Origin: Paraphaeosphaeria minitans
Taxonomy: Eukaryota > Ascomycota > Dothideomycetes > Pleosporales > Didymosphaeriaceae
Direction: 5' to 3'
Length of the DNA stretch: 64,000 nucleotides
Assembly (NCBI GenBank): GCA_015832175.1
Contig: WJXW01000012.1
Span: forward strand, 330,001-394,000
Below the pieces are notes generated by a model. It had not been told where the DNA came from. It searched no databases and was given only the letters and a program-made list of their open reading frames with translations. How positions within the stretch are numbered: position 1 is the stretch's first letter; every line of letters starts with the position of its first letter. Below, in pieces: positions 24,056-34,722 of the stretch. A program made the position numbers and the translations under genes.

Positions 24056-24186
24056 TGCTTACCTACCTACCGACCTACCTACCTACCGACCTACCTACCC
24101 ACCGACCTACCTACCTACCGACCTACCTACCTACCGACCTACCTACCTACCGACCTACCTACCTACCGACCTACCTACCTACAAGC
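24056..24186. repeat. 16-bp tandem array CTACCTACCTACCGAC
   Basis: About eight copies of a 16-bp unit. CGAC marks recur exactly every 16 bp at 24071, 24087, 24103, 24119, 24135, 24151 and 24167. One copy has CCC for CTA. The frame through it (Thr-Asp-Leu-Pro-Thr-Tyr repeats) is not considered a gene. Confidence 0.95.
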
Positions 24187-26254
24187 ACCTTGGTGACCGC
24201 TGGGGAACATCGTAGGTAGACTACGGTAGATGGACATACCTAGCTGATGAGACGGCGTCCATGGTCTCGCTGGGCGTGCTAGGTCACTACTCTCTGCTCG
24301 CTGCTCTTTATCTCTGCGTCCTTGGCCAGCCAGGTCCATCGCATCAACGCAAACGGCCCGTTTGTCCTGGGATGGGCTGTCCGTCACGTGGCTCCCGGCT
24401 GCCCGCGCGTTACCGAGCGACATTCTCTGACCGCTGCACCACGTCCGCTTCCACGCCTGGCGTGCAGGTGTCGGATGGGCAGGGCGGAGCGTTGGCGTGG
24501 CGTGGCGTGTCGTGCGTGGGTATGCGAGCTGTGCGTGGGCACGCCGTGTGCAACTGGGACGTTGGGCATTGTTCGGGTAGGTAACATGCGGATACTAGGA
24601 CCAGAGTTGTCGTTGTGCGTACTGTATGCGAGCGGTGCATGGACGATCCACTTGCACGCCGTGTGTGACTGAGACGTCGGGCATGCGGTGTAGCTGCGGT
24701 GTAGCTGAGACGGGGTACAGAGGGCGGGGCGAGACGAGGCGAGACGAGGGTGGAGAGATGGGTAGTCTACCCAAATGTTGAATTCACGCCCGTGATCCAT
24801 CGTTGGACTACTTGCCTTGGAATGTACACCTCCCAGCAGGAATAAGCACCGCACGCTTCCTTCTCGACTGCTTGCCAACATTTGCCAAGTCCCAAGTCCC
24901 AACTCTCAACTCCCAACTCCTCCTAATTCCTCCTTTCTCATCTTAATACCTCCAACTAATCCTGATTCCTCCTTCCTCCTCCCAACAACCCACCCACCCC
25001 TCGAACGCACCCAACCCACACGCTTTCACAAAGGATGCGCTACGGCTTTGGCGACAGCGTAGGATCCAAGATGAGCCGTGGAAAGCAAATCAAAGGCCCC
25101 AAGAGTAGCCATCGGAATTCATCGTAGTTGGACCCCACAATGCCCCGCAAGACCAGTATCAAACTCCGGCCAGTCCGGAATGACTGCCTCTACCCACGGA
25201 GTGAAGAGGTCGACGACGTGGTATACACGGAGTTAACCAACAAACGCCAATCTGGTCGCGAACAGGCAAATCCATCCACAACCCCCTCCTCACTCAACAG
25301 CCAGCCAGCCAGCTAGCCAGATTCACCCTGCGCAGACCCCACCATTGGTGGAAGAGAAAACTAGGTAGACTGATGGGAGTATTTGTACCGCAGACAATCC
25401 AACCCATCTCCCTGTGCCGCCCACAACTAACCCAACCTAATCCTAATCCTAATCCTAATCCTAATCCTAATCCTAATCCTAATCCTAATCCTAATCCTAA
25501 TCCTAATCCTAATCCTAATCCTACTCCCAACCCCTCCCCATCCTCCTCTCCGCCCGCACAATCCAAACAGTTAGTCTTGGGTTTTGGCTGGAACGCTTCT
25601 TTCGGAAATCTTGTTCAGTTCAACACGGTTAGTCTGGGTTTGAGCTGGTACCTACGCGCAGGACGGATATCCATGTATAGATCCAGGGATGCCTTCATGG
25701 TTGGGACAAAAGATGGTACAGGCTACCACGATTCTCATCTATCTCAGTGATGAAAGAGCTCTTTCGACTTGATGGATGTCAAAAAGAAGAAGAAAAGAAG
25801 AAGATTTCATGTTTTTTGTTCACACACAAGGAAGCTAGCTGGAGACATCAAAAGCTCAATACCGTCATGTCAGCGGAAGACTGACCGTTTACATGTGCTA
25901 AGCGTCCCTGCGTTTCTTCCTCTGCTCCTCGTGCGCAAGTTCTTTTATATCTTCTCCGGCTACTTGTGCGCAGGTCTCTCGCGTCCTTTCCAGCTTCCAC
26001 TGCGCAGGTAGGCTCGATGGCATACACTACATTTGTATCTGCCTTACCGTTTGGTCCTCTTTTCCTGCCTTGGGTGCCATGTTATCGTACCGAAAGCAAC
26101 GTGAACTAGGTTAAGAATCAATCAGTGATAATGCACAGTACAAGTATCGATTATTTATTCCTATCGTCTATCCATATTACCAAAACCCAGGGCCAACTCA
26201 AACGTACATTTCACCCACCCACGTGTCTAACCTCTACAGCCTACTTCCATCTAG
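24187..26254. other. Intergenic, no supported gene
   Basis: A 2-kb region with only short or biased frames. It includes the hexamer tract listed separately, a pyrimidine-rich segment at about 24890-25000 and an AAGAAG run at about 25780-25803. No protein domain was recognised on either strand. Confidence 0.5.
25434..25524. repeat. (CCTAAT)n hexamer tract, TTAGGA on the minus strand
   Basis: About fifteen near-perfect CCTAAT hexamers. Read on the minus strand this is (TTAGGA)n, one base away from the TTAGGG telomere repeat of filamentous fungi. The tract is internal to the window, with intergenic DNA on both sides. Confidence 0.95.
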
Positions 26255-27307
26255 TCAAAGCAGATGCGCAAAGCTCTTCGCAGTGTCGATCACGCTCTTC
26301 TCGTGCGGAATGTACGCCCCACCCTTCAACAACTTCCTAGCCTTGCTTCCATCCGAGGCTTGCTTATTCTCCACATCGAGCAGGGTGTAGTCGCTCTTGT
26401 ACCCTTCCCCAGGCGTCCCCTCCACTATCCTGCCCCTCGCCTCCGGAAACGCCTCGCGCAGGATATCCGCCGTCGACTGCGCCGTAGCCACCGCCGCCGA
26501 GCTGAGATACCTCTCCCCATCCGTCTCGCCCGGGTGCGCAATCGCATACTCAATCTGCGCGGCGACGTCGCGCACGTCGACGGTGGCGCCAATCCCGGGC
26601 GTGAGTTCCTCGAGCGGGAACGAGCCGCCGCTGAAGATGTTCCAGATGGCGTGGATCGTCTCGCCAATCTCGGAAGGCGTCTTGGGCGCGACGAGAGGCG
26701 GGCCGATGACGAAGACGGGGTTGAGCGACGTCTGTGTGAATGCGGGCTTGTTGTCCTCGCGGAACTTCCAGAAAGCTTTCTCGGCGGCGGCTTTGGAGGC
26801 GCAGTAGATGACGACGCCGGGGGTGTCTTTGCCTTTGGCTGCGACGGTGGGCTCGGCCCAGTTGTTCCAGTCTTTCTCGGTGTAGGTGTAAGGCGCTGGG
26901 TTGCCGGACATGATGGCTACGATGGAGGAGAGGTAGATGATGGACTTGAGCTGGGAACCGGCTTTGAGCGCGCTGTTTAGGATGACGGTGGTACCGTCCA
27001 GGGCGGCTTTGATGACGGGTTCAGGGTCGGTGAAGCCGAAGGAGACCGGAGAGGCGAGGTGGGCGATTGCAGTGACATCTTTGACTGCTTCGTCGAAGGC
27101 GCCCGGGATGGTGATGTCGGGGACCTCGACGACGGTGAGGGCACCAGATTCGGCGTAAGACTTTAAAGGTCCCTCCAGGAGCACGGCGGCTGAGGAGGAT
27201 CTGCGAACTGTACCGCGGACATTGTAGCCGTTGTCTAGGAGGTGCTTTGCTGTGACGGCGGCAATGAAGCCGTTGAGTCCTGAGATGAGAACTGTTCCTT
27301 TGGACAT
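26255..27307 (-). CDS. NAD(P)-dependent extended SDR (dihydroflavonol reductase/GRE2-like)
   Basis: Predicted NADPH-dependent carbonyl reductase of the extended short-chain dehydrogenase family (methylglyoxal reductase, cinnamoyl-CoA reductase or ketoreductase type). The single exon of 350 aa starts at MSKGTVLISG; an upstream in-frame ATG would add 15 residues without homology. The Rossmann nucleotide site is GLNGFIA near residue 10. A RGTVRRSS segment follows, with the arginine placed for NADPH. The VTAIAHLASPV strand comes next, then IIYLSSIVAIM with the catalytic Ser, and the YCASK Tyr-x-x-x-Lys pair near residues 167-171. LNPVFVIGPPL and the DVRDVAAQIEYAI helix complete the fold. No neighbours suggest a cluster. 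The substrate is not predictable. Confidence 0.9.
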   Translation of the reverse strand: MSKGTVLISGLNGFIAAVTAKHLLDNGYNVRGTVRRSSSAAVLLEGPLKSYAESGALTVVEVPDITIPGAFDEAVKDVTAIAHLASPVSFGFTDPEPVIKAALDGTTVILNSALKAGSQLKSIIYLSSIVAIMSGNPAPYTYTEKDWNNWAEPTVAAKGKDTPGVVIYCASKAAAEKAFWKFREDNKPAFTQTSLNPVFVIGPPLVAPKTPSEIGETIHAIWNIFSGGSFPLEELTPGIGATVDVRDVAAQIEYAIAHPGETDGERYLSSAAVATAQSTADILREAFPEARGRIVEGTPGEGYKSDYTLLDVENKQASDGSKARKLLKGGAYIPHEKSVIDTAKSFAHLL

Positions 27308-28504
27308 TGTGGCTGTTGGAGGAGAGGATACAAGTTCAAGTGCGGGTGACAAGTCAATAGAAGTATTTTTTGACTACTGCTGTCAGTGAAGGATACGGTG
27401 ACGATGATAGTATTGCAAATTGAACAAGCGCAAACGTGCTCTTATACAGAGGGTGTTGCGCTTCCTGTGCCAGTCAGTACGCTCCCTAAAGATGAGTAAG
27501 GACAGTGTACAGTGATTATCGTATCGGCGTTGGTAGATGCCGAGGCAGCGATGGAGAACGCGATCCACACGGGTGGATCTAGGGGATACGCTAACCGCAT
27601 TCGGGCGGCTAGCATGCATGTTGTTGAGTAAACAGCACAAACGTGACAAAGAACGCAGCAACGCCTTCCGGCCATTTACTCTGAGCTGTTGCAATAGCTT
27701 GAACTGATCGGACGAGTTGAGTAAATGCTATGGCCCTCGGGACATCTTGTATCCCGATAGCGCAATGGACAATTTAAAGTCCCTCATGTTGCCATATCCC
27801 CGCATTTCTGCAGAAATCTTACGCGTAGCACGGCCTGAACTCATTAAAATAGGATGCAGACCCTGTATTTCGAGAACTGCCCTTCAGTCTAGCCTCATTG
27901 ATGGTGGTAGTAAAAACGAGGAATAATTATGGGCCTCAGTAAATTCTGGAGCTAGGTAATCCTCGGACAAATCCTCATCATACCAGTAGCCCTGAATCGA
28001 CTTCAAATAACTGATATCTAGGGCCGCTATACTCGTCTTCTACGCACAAGATCATTGGAAACGAGCGAGACTTGGATCACCTGTTGCTTATATACCTAAG
28101 TTTTCACGAAGACAAGGCTATTTCTTTCTCGCGCGAGTACACCCGACAATGCGTTGGAATGCGTCAGCATATGTTGGCACGGGTACGGTACAGACCCCGG
28201 CTTCAAGCTTCAAGCCCCGCCTACCTACGGTACCTAGGGCGCCTGACGCCTCGCACCTTGCACTTTTTCTTCTCGGTGTTTGAGCTTCAGAAATATTCCT
28301 TCACTCTGGGAAAAGCCTTACAGTATGCGATATCTGGCACACATGAACGGGTGGTCGTATTTTCCAGGAAAGAGTTCACTCTAAGGCCCACGTAAAGCTA
28401 CATACCAGGCTTTCAAAACCATCAAAACTAAAGCCAATGCACTCCACACTCCTCAGAGTCCCCAATAACAAATTATTTGTGTTTCAAACCATCACGCTGC
28501 CTCA
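27308..28504. other. Intergenic, no supported gene
   Basis: About 1.2 kb upstream of the SDR gene. The frames are short, AT-biased and unrecognised. Confidence 0.5.
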
Positions 28505-28898
28505 ATGCCGCCTGTTAACCCGCCCTTAATATCACCCCCTCGTCGCACAAAAACTTCGCCATCCGATCCTGATCCCGACTTGCTCCCCGCACTTCACCTC
28601 CTCCGTCAGCGGCCCAGGCCGACCAAACGATTCAATTCCAGCCAAGCCTCGACCTCTCTGCCAGCGCCAGCAGCGCACATCCTGGCACCGGCGGGCTCAC
28701 AGACTCGTCCGTGCTGGTGACGCGCGAGTGCGAAATTTCTGCGTTCTAGCACTGAGTTACCGTGAGATCGCAGAGGGGGACGACGGTGGTGATGCAATTT
28801 GCGAAGGCTCGTTTAATGGGCTGCGTGGCAACGTTGCAAATGCCGTGGATTTCGAGGGTCTGCAGACGTTCCCAGCCGGGGGAGACCACTGGGCCTGA
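28505..28898 (+). pseudogene. Possible frameshifted relic of a small gene
   Basis: A coherent protein-like sequence is spread over three plus-strand frames. It begins MPPVNPPLISPP at 28505 and continues with LLPALHLLR. A second frame then reads SSAHPGTGGLTDSSVLVT, followed by RECEISAF and a stop near 28749. A third frame continues LALSYREIAEG, then ICEGSFNGLRGNV and LQTFPAGGDHWA, with a stop at 28896-28898. No GT-AG introns of normal size link the frames, so two frameshifts are the simpler reading. I do not recognise the family. It could be coincidence of open frames in GC-richer sequence. Confidence 0.3.
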
Positions 28899-29791
28899 GA
28901 TACTTTTGGGCGTACTGTAGGGATCATGGTTTCATCTTCCATCAATCCATGAATACACATCTCGCCTACAAAATGCTGAGCCAACTCTCCCAGGTTGCTA
29001 GTGACAACGCTCGTTTCTGTGAAATGGGTGGTGGTTCTTGGTCAGGATACCAAGGCCCAGTAACTTTGACGATTAAATCGTATATAATGCCTTCCAGAGA
29101 CAGTGTACTGGAACTGGTTGTTGGTTGCATCGATGCAGTAGAGCCTCGACCAGAAGCCCAGAACAGAGAATCTTGAAATGCTGAGTCTAGCAACGAAAAT
29201 GAATCGCTTATACTGTGTGAATCCCAATTTAGTACCCAGGATAGCAGTACACATTCTATAGCTGTCCGTAGGGTTGTGTTCTGAGGCTATTTATTATTGC
29301 TACATTGTAGCTTCATCCTGCCTAGATGTCCCATTCCTTGGTCCATCCAGATGAAGGCTCCCTCTGTGACGAGACTTTCTATGGCACAGAAAGCACTATA
29401 TCTGGCAAAGGGAATTGCAAACTAAGTGACATCCTGCTGATTGGGATGATTGTGAAATATGAACTCTCTATCCTTGAGGCGTCTCTCCCATCCGCGGCGA
29501 TGCTTTGAACCTGGTCCATCGGAGATAAGGACATCAATGTCATGGTATTTTGATTGGCTATACGAAAGTTGCTGCTTCCCCGATGTAGTATTTGCGTGTG
29601 GTCCCCGTAGGCAGTTGGGTTCATCGAAGCTAAGGTGACCGGTAATAAAACTCTTCGTAGCAGTGATGTACACCTCGCTCACCAGAGAGTTGTAGTTGGC
29701 AAACATGCATTGTGATTTGCGATGCTTGTTGATAGTGCACGGAAAGAAGCATGAAGGTATGGCATATCGGCGGGCGCGTGCATACGAACGT
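28899..29791. other. Intergenic, no supported gene
   Basis: AT-rich sequence between the relic and the RING gene. No domain-bearing frame or repeat was seen. Confidence 0.45.
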
Positions 29792-30735
29792 TCAGCTGCC
29801 CCACCGGCCCTTCCCTCGTTTGTTCCGTTTGGGCTAGATGCAACTGCGAAGGTGCGAAAGACCGAAATGATGTCAAAATCGAGGCCTAGATACATACGTC
29901 CTCTCTGCTTCTAGGTGATTGTTCAGAAAGCTCCTCCTCGTATTGTACCTGCCGATCCCAATCCACCACCTTGTTGCACGGACTGCGCATCCAGGCGTAC
30001 AGTTCGTGAAGGAACAAGCGAGCATTATCCCTTCCAAGATACTCGGTCATGAGATCTTCCGCGTGGCCATTGCTTGCTTTGATGTCTACCTTCTTCAATA
30101 TAGCCACAATGTACGCAAGCAAGAACTCGGCATTGCTACTTGTAGTAGCGCCAGCAGACGGGCCATTGTCAGGGTCAGTGTGGAGAAAGGTAAAAACGCG
30201 GAGCTCTCTTCTTATCCAGGCCCGCGCTTTGGACTGTAGCTCGGGTGAAGTGGAAATCATTTCCGGCCTTACGTCCTGATAACCAGAGATGGGGTTGCTT
30301 CCGACATGGAAAGAATAGAGCTTATGGCGATACACATGTCGGCGTCGGAGAACGGCGATATCTGGTTGAAGTTGCTCGTATGGACGACGTGACGTTCTCA
30401 GTCTGGGTGGCAAGTTGTGGTGTGCATGCGTAGGAACAGGGGCGCTTTGAAGCCTAGGAACAGTATAGTGTTTGAAGTCGGTAGGTGATAGCCAATCATA
30501 CTGGATGGCCGTGATCTGAGTCTTGCCTAGTACAGCATTAGTTTGATGCCAACTGAAGAATGCGCCTCCATGACTTACATAGTGGGCATGTGTTTCGCAG
30601 CTGGAGCCATGAGACTAGGCAGATGAAGTCGAAAGTGCAGTGATTGCAGGGGACTGCGACTGCGCGCTCAGCGATGACAGAGAGACAAATGACGCAACTG
30701 TCTTCGTCCTCGCTCGAGCGGTGTTCTGTGTCCAT
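29792..30735 (-). CDS. RING-finger protein, putative E3 ubiquitin ligase
   Basis: Proposed exons on the minus strand: 30735-30579, 30526-29898 and 29833-29792, giving 275 aa. The RING is at the N-terminus: [20 protein letters not shown], then [17 protein letters not shown], a C3HC4-type arrangement with the last Cys completed across intron 1 (52 nt, GTAAGT...CTAG). After it comes [11 protein letters not shown], a linker with [10 protein letters not shown], and the conserved phrase [20 protein letters not shown] helical region then includes [14 protein letters not shown] and [17 protein letters not shown]. This overall pattern resembles fungal Topors-like RING proteins. The last intron (GTATGT...CTAG, 64 nt) is optional: without it the frame stops at 29886 (265 aa). 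With it, the tail is basic ([10 protein letters not shown]). Confidence 0.8.
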
Positions 30736-31153
30736 GCGGTGATGTGGGAGAAAGGAAGATGAAGCGTTATCAGTGGAAAGTCCAACTGCGCTCTCTGTGC
30801 CATCAGGCTGTGCTCGCGCGCCTCACGGTTGATTCCAGACCCGATAATAATCTCTTGACGTATCACTTCATTTTCCAGGTGCACTTCCTCTGCAGATGAT
30901 GCCTACATCACGTGAATGGGTCGAGCGCGGGGAGGAGTGTACTGCTTGGAGGATTCCGAGATGTCGGAAGCTGTCCGGAGGCGAGTGTGCACGGACCACT
31001 GACGACGCGACTTCCAGAAAGTGCTGCTCGTCGTTTCCTCAACGACCCAAATGTGAGCGCTGTGCGACGGTTGACTCTTCCTTCACTCGCGCCTTGGCTG
31101 CGCCTTCCTCGACTCGCCGCGCACCATCTTCGACCGACTCCCCGCTGGTGTAT
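30736..31153. promoter_or_regulatory. Shared upstream region of RING and HAD genes
   Basis: A head-to-head interval of about 420 bp between the RING start and the chosen HAD-protein start. The HAD frame is open upstream to 30896, so part of this may be coding if an earlier ATG is used. No specific site is claimed. Confidence 0.35.
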
Positions 31154-32867
31154 ATGCTCCTCGCAGCAACCAGGCGAGTCGCATCGCCATCAACTTTTCG
31201 CGCTCTGCCCTCCATGCTCGCGACGTCGACACGGCCTGCGCCCAATGCAGGTCCGAACGGAAATGGAAAGCCTGCATATCACACCGTGACCGCGCTGAAG
31301 CGATGGTCATGCGACGACAATGATCTGCCTCCCATGGCCGACATCAAGTCTATCCACATCTACGACTTCGACAATACCCTATTCGCAAGTCCACTGCCGA
31401 ACAAGCAGATCTGGAATGGTCCTACCGTGGGTCAACTTGCATCGCCCGATGTGTTCATAAATGGAGGTTGGTGGCACGACTCAAGCATCCTCGCTGCAAC
31501 CGGCGGAGGTGCCGAAAAGGAAGAAGCGCGCGCCTGGAAAGGTTGGTGGAACGAGAACATAGTACAGCTTGTGGAGCTGTCTATGCAGCAGAAGGATGCG
31601 TTGAGTGTACTTCTCACTGGTCGGTCGGAGCACGGATTTTCCGAATTGATCAAGCGCATCATACGAAGCAAGAACTTGAAGTTCGATATGGTCTGCCTCA
31701 AGCCAAATGTTGGGCCCGCTGGTCAGAAGTTTACGTCCACGATGAACTTCAAACAGGAGCTGCTGAAAGACATCGTCTATACGTACAAATATGCAGACGA
31801 CATCCGGATATATGAGGACCGCGTCAAGCAGTACGTTGAACCTATAGGCTTATGCTTCGCGCCTGCTAACCGAGTACAGCACGAAAGGTTTCCGCGACTT
31901 CTTCTTCCAATTTAATAAGGACTTGATGAGCGGCCAGCTTCCGACGTCGCGAAAGGCCATTGTTGCAGAAGTTGTACAGGTCGAAGAGAATGCCACTCAG
32001 TTGAACCCTGTCACCGAGATTGCAGAGATTCAACGCATCATCAACTCTCACAATTCCCAGGTCCAGGCTGGCACCACTCCACCAGGAATGCCTCCATACC
32101 AGATCAAGAAGACGGTCTTCTACACTGGCTATATGATCGCACGAGACATGAGCGACAAGCTGGCTTCGTTGGTGAAGCTGCCTCAGGGTACTCCGCAGGG
32201 CGACGTTCGGTACCTTGCGAACAGCATCCTCATCACGCCAAAGCCCGCCCCAAAAAGCATACTTGATAAGGTTGGAGGCATCGGGAACAAAGTTGTCTGG
32301 AAGGTCACAGGCATCTCATGCTTCGAGAACAAGCTCTGGGCCGCCCGCGTCGAGCCCATCCCCAAGACGACCAAATACTACTCAGAAAATCCAAGCCCTA
32401 CTGTGGTCCTCGCTATTAGGAAAGGCGGGCGACCAGCCGATGCGGCCCGGATCCAGAACTGGCACCCGGTTCCTGAAGAGGAGGCGCACATCTTTGAGAG
32501 TGTGGTTGGTGAGAAGGTCGTACTGCGGATTGAGGAGGAGCACGCGAACGAGAGTCGGTACGAGAGCTACTTCCCCAACAAAGGATACAACAAGCGGGCG
32601 CACTCTGAAGATGGAAATGGTCGACCTCCGCAACGACCAAAAGGGCCTGGAGGTTACCGTGGTGGCAATCGTGATCGCGGTCACGGCGGGCATAGGAACC
32701 TTTCGACTGGCGGGAGGGGAGGTCGCGGCGGTGGTGGATACCGAGGTGATCGCGGCGGCGGCGGACGAGGGCGTGGCCGGGGATCGGGTCCGTTGTCAAG
32801 CTACCGGAGTCTTGATGATGTTGACAGAAATGGACCGGGTCAAGCTGGTCCCGATTCTTATTACTGA
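31154..32867 (+). CDS. Swiss-Army-Knife-type HAD domain protein with RGG tail
   Basis: Predicted phosphatase-fold (HAD) protein of the group described in Swiss Army Knife RNA-repair proteins; the biochemical role in fungi is not established here. Two exons: 31154-31830 and 31880-32867, 554 aa, with a 49-nt intron and a clean join giving VKHTKGFRDFFFQFNKD. HAD motif I is IYDFDNTLFASPLPN near residues 69-83, and motif II is probably the Thr in VLLTGRSEHGF. FNGG-like, GWW and KGWWN aromatic phrases are typical of this family. A second globular part follows (TVFYTGYMIARDMSDKLASL), then a C-terminal arginine-glycine region from about residue 490 (GGYRGGNRDRGHGG), an RNA-binding style RGG box. The start is uncertain: an inner ATG at 31214 or the frame from 30896 are alternatives. 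Confidence 0.85.
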
Positions 32868-33521
32868 GCGACATCACCATGTCGGCAATGACCGCTATAC
32901 ACGAGGCGCGTACGTATGTCTAGTGAGGGCAGGCGCACAGGTTGAGATGGTTTTGCCTCGACAAGCGGCCCTGTATGCAACCTCAACAAGCGGCCCTGTG
33001 TGCTACGAGGCTGGTTCGACATTCTATGCCAAGACAGGAGTGTAGGTCAAGCGGAGTATAGTGAATACAAGATACCCAGGCATTTGCTCTTTCTTGCAGT
33101 TTCTTTTGCATCCATGATGGTACGCTGAAATGCCATTGTAGGTTGGCTTCCGCTTGTTAAACCTCTAGTGTAGGGTTAAGGGAACGTCTTCACTCGGCTT
33201 TTTTTACTCTCATATCTCGTTTGAGGGAAGAACCATTATGGAGGCCTCTTGGACTACTCAACCTCTTTCCCGTCACACTACAATTAGTCAGCACCACCGC
33301 TAGTCACGTCATTGTCAACAACATCCTCGCACGTTGGTAATCAAGTGGGGAATCTACGCCAGAATATCGATCCTATGCGTGAAAGCTGTGATGAAAATCG
33401 GTATAGCGGCAAGCCAAGAAGCGATTGGGCATTGATAATGTAAGTGGCTTGGAGCTGTGTTGATGCTATGAAACATGAGCTGGGCACTCTCGGTTCAGGA
33501 CATCTAACACAGATAGTCGTT
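32868..33521. other. Intergenic, no supported gene
   Basis: 3' flank of the HAD gene and 5' flank of the epoxide hydrolase pseudogene. At about 32957-33003 a GACAAGCGGCCCTGTATGCAAC-like phrase is immediately repeated (CAACAAGCGGCCCTGTGTGC), a short duplication. Confidence 0.45.
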
Positions 33522-34722
33522 ATGACAACTTCCGAAAGAATCCACCCTTTTAAGCTCTTAATACCTTCAACCTATCTCGAAGACTTGCAAACGCGGCTCT
33601 GGTTGACCCGTTGGCTAGACAAGAAGACAGTTACTGACTGGTCCTAGGGTGTTCCCATTGCAAGAATTAAAGATCTTTGCGAGTACTGGTAGACCAAATA
33701 CGATTGGCGACGATGTGAAGAACTGTTCAACTCGTATCCTCAGTTCACGACGACCATTGACGGTGTGGAGGTCTACTTCTTACACATCCGGTCAAAACAA
33801 GAGAACGCTCTTCCCATGCTACTTTCGCATGGCTGGCCTGGCTCGATCCTGGAATTCAGACATGTGATTGACAAGCTTGTTGACCCCGAGTCTCACCGAG
33901 GCGACCCTGAGGACGCATTGCATCTGGCCATCCCAGCACTCCCGGGCTACGCCTTCTCCAGTAAGCCGACGGAGGGAGGGCGGGAGATCGTTCGCACGGC
34001 ACGTGCATGGGCTGAGTTGATGCAAAGAATGGGCTATGCAGACAGCGGATGGGTTGCTCAAGGGGGCGATTGGGGTGCCCACGTGGCCGCCAGTCTGGGC
34101 CACCAAGCACCTAAGGGGCTGAGGAGCATCCACATGAACTCGATATACCTAGAGCCAAAGGTACCATGCACATTCTGTTGTATCGTACCCAGCCCAGACA
34201 TGTGCTAATTTTTACTGCAGAAAGAGGCTCGAATACCATGCCAAGATAAGGCGGGCGAAAAACGAGCCCTGCAGCGAGAGCGCCATCGGGAGAAAGGACA
34301 CTACGGGTACCACGTCCAGCAGTCCACTCGACCGCAGACCGTTGGCTACGGGCTTGCCGACTCACCAGTCGCGCAGGCTGCGTGGATCTATGAAAAATTT
34401 AGAGACTGGTCCCATCATGATGGAGATGTAGAGACGGTGTTCAGTAAAGATGACATGCTCGACACGATCATGCTATACTGGCTCTCTAACTCTGGAGCAT
34501 CGTCTGCGCGTTACTACTGGGAGTGTGAGTTCGACTCTACCGCGTGGCCGATTGACACCCGGTTGGTGTGAGTTGCTTCGCGGGCGATACGACGTATGGT
34601 GCGAGAGGCAAGAACATTGTGCATTGGAAGGAGGTGGAAAGGGGGGCCATTTTGCGGCGTGGGAGGTACCTGATCTTTTTGTTGCGGAGATATACGCGTG
34701 GGGAAGGAAAATCAGGGGATAA
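33522..34722 (+). pseudogene. Epoxide hydrolase (EHN/alpha-beta hydrolase) pseudogene
   Basis: This gene would hydrate epoxides via an Asp-nucleophile alpha/beta hydrolase. The N-terminal EHN domain is readable from 33522 (HPFKLLIPSTYLEDLQTRL) but has in-frame TAG stops at 33645 (after VTDWS) and 33690 (after ARIKDLCEYW). After them the frame continues uninterrupted with TKYDWRRCEELFNSYPQF, then MLLSHGWPGSILEF (oxyanion HGWPG) and IPALPGYAFS. The nucleophile region is GWVAQGGDWGAHVAASL, with Asp in GGDWG. An intron at 34161-34220 is still intact. The 3' end has lost frame: a TGA at 34569 comes before the expected PVGV segment. The C-terminal KGGHFAAWEVPDLFV, with the catalytic His, lies in another frame, and a G-run near 34640 marks a further shift. 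Several independent lesions argue for a dead copy rather than one sequencing error. Confidence 0.8.

Noticed and set aside
24056..24186. Regularly spaced repeat resembling a CRISPR array
   Set aside because: The 16-bp unit is head-to-tail without spacers and the genome is eukaryotic.
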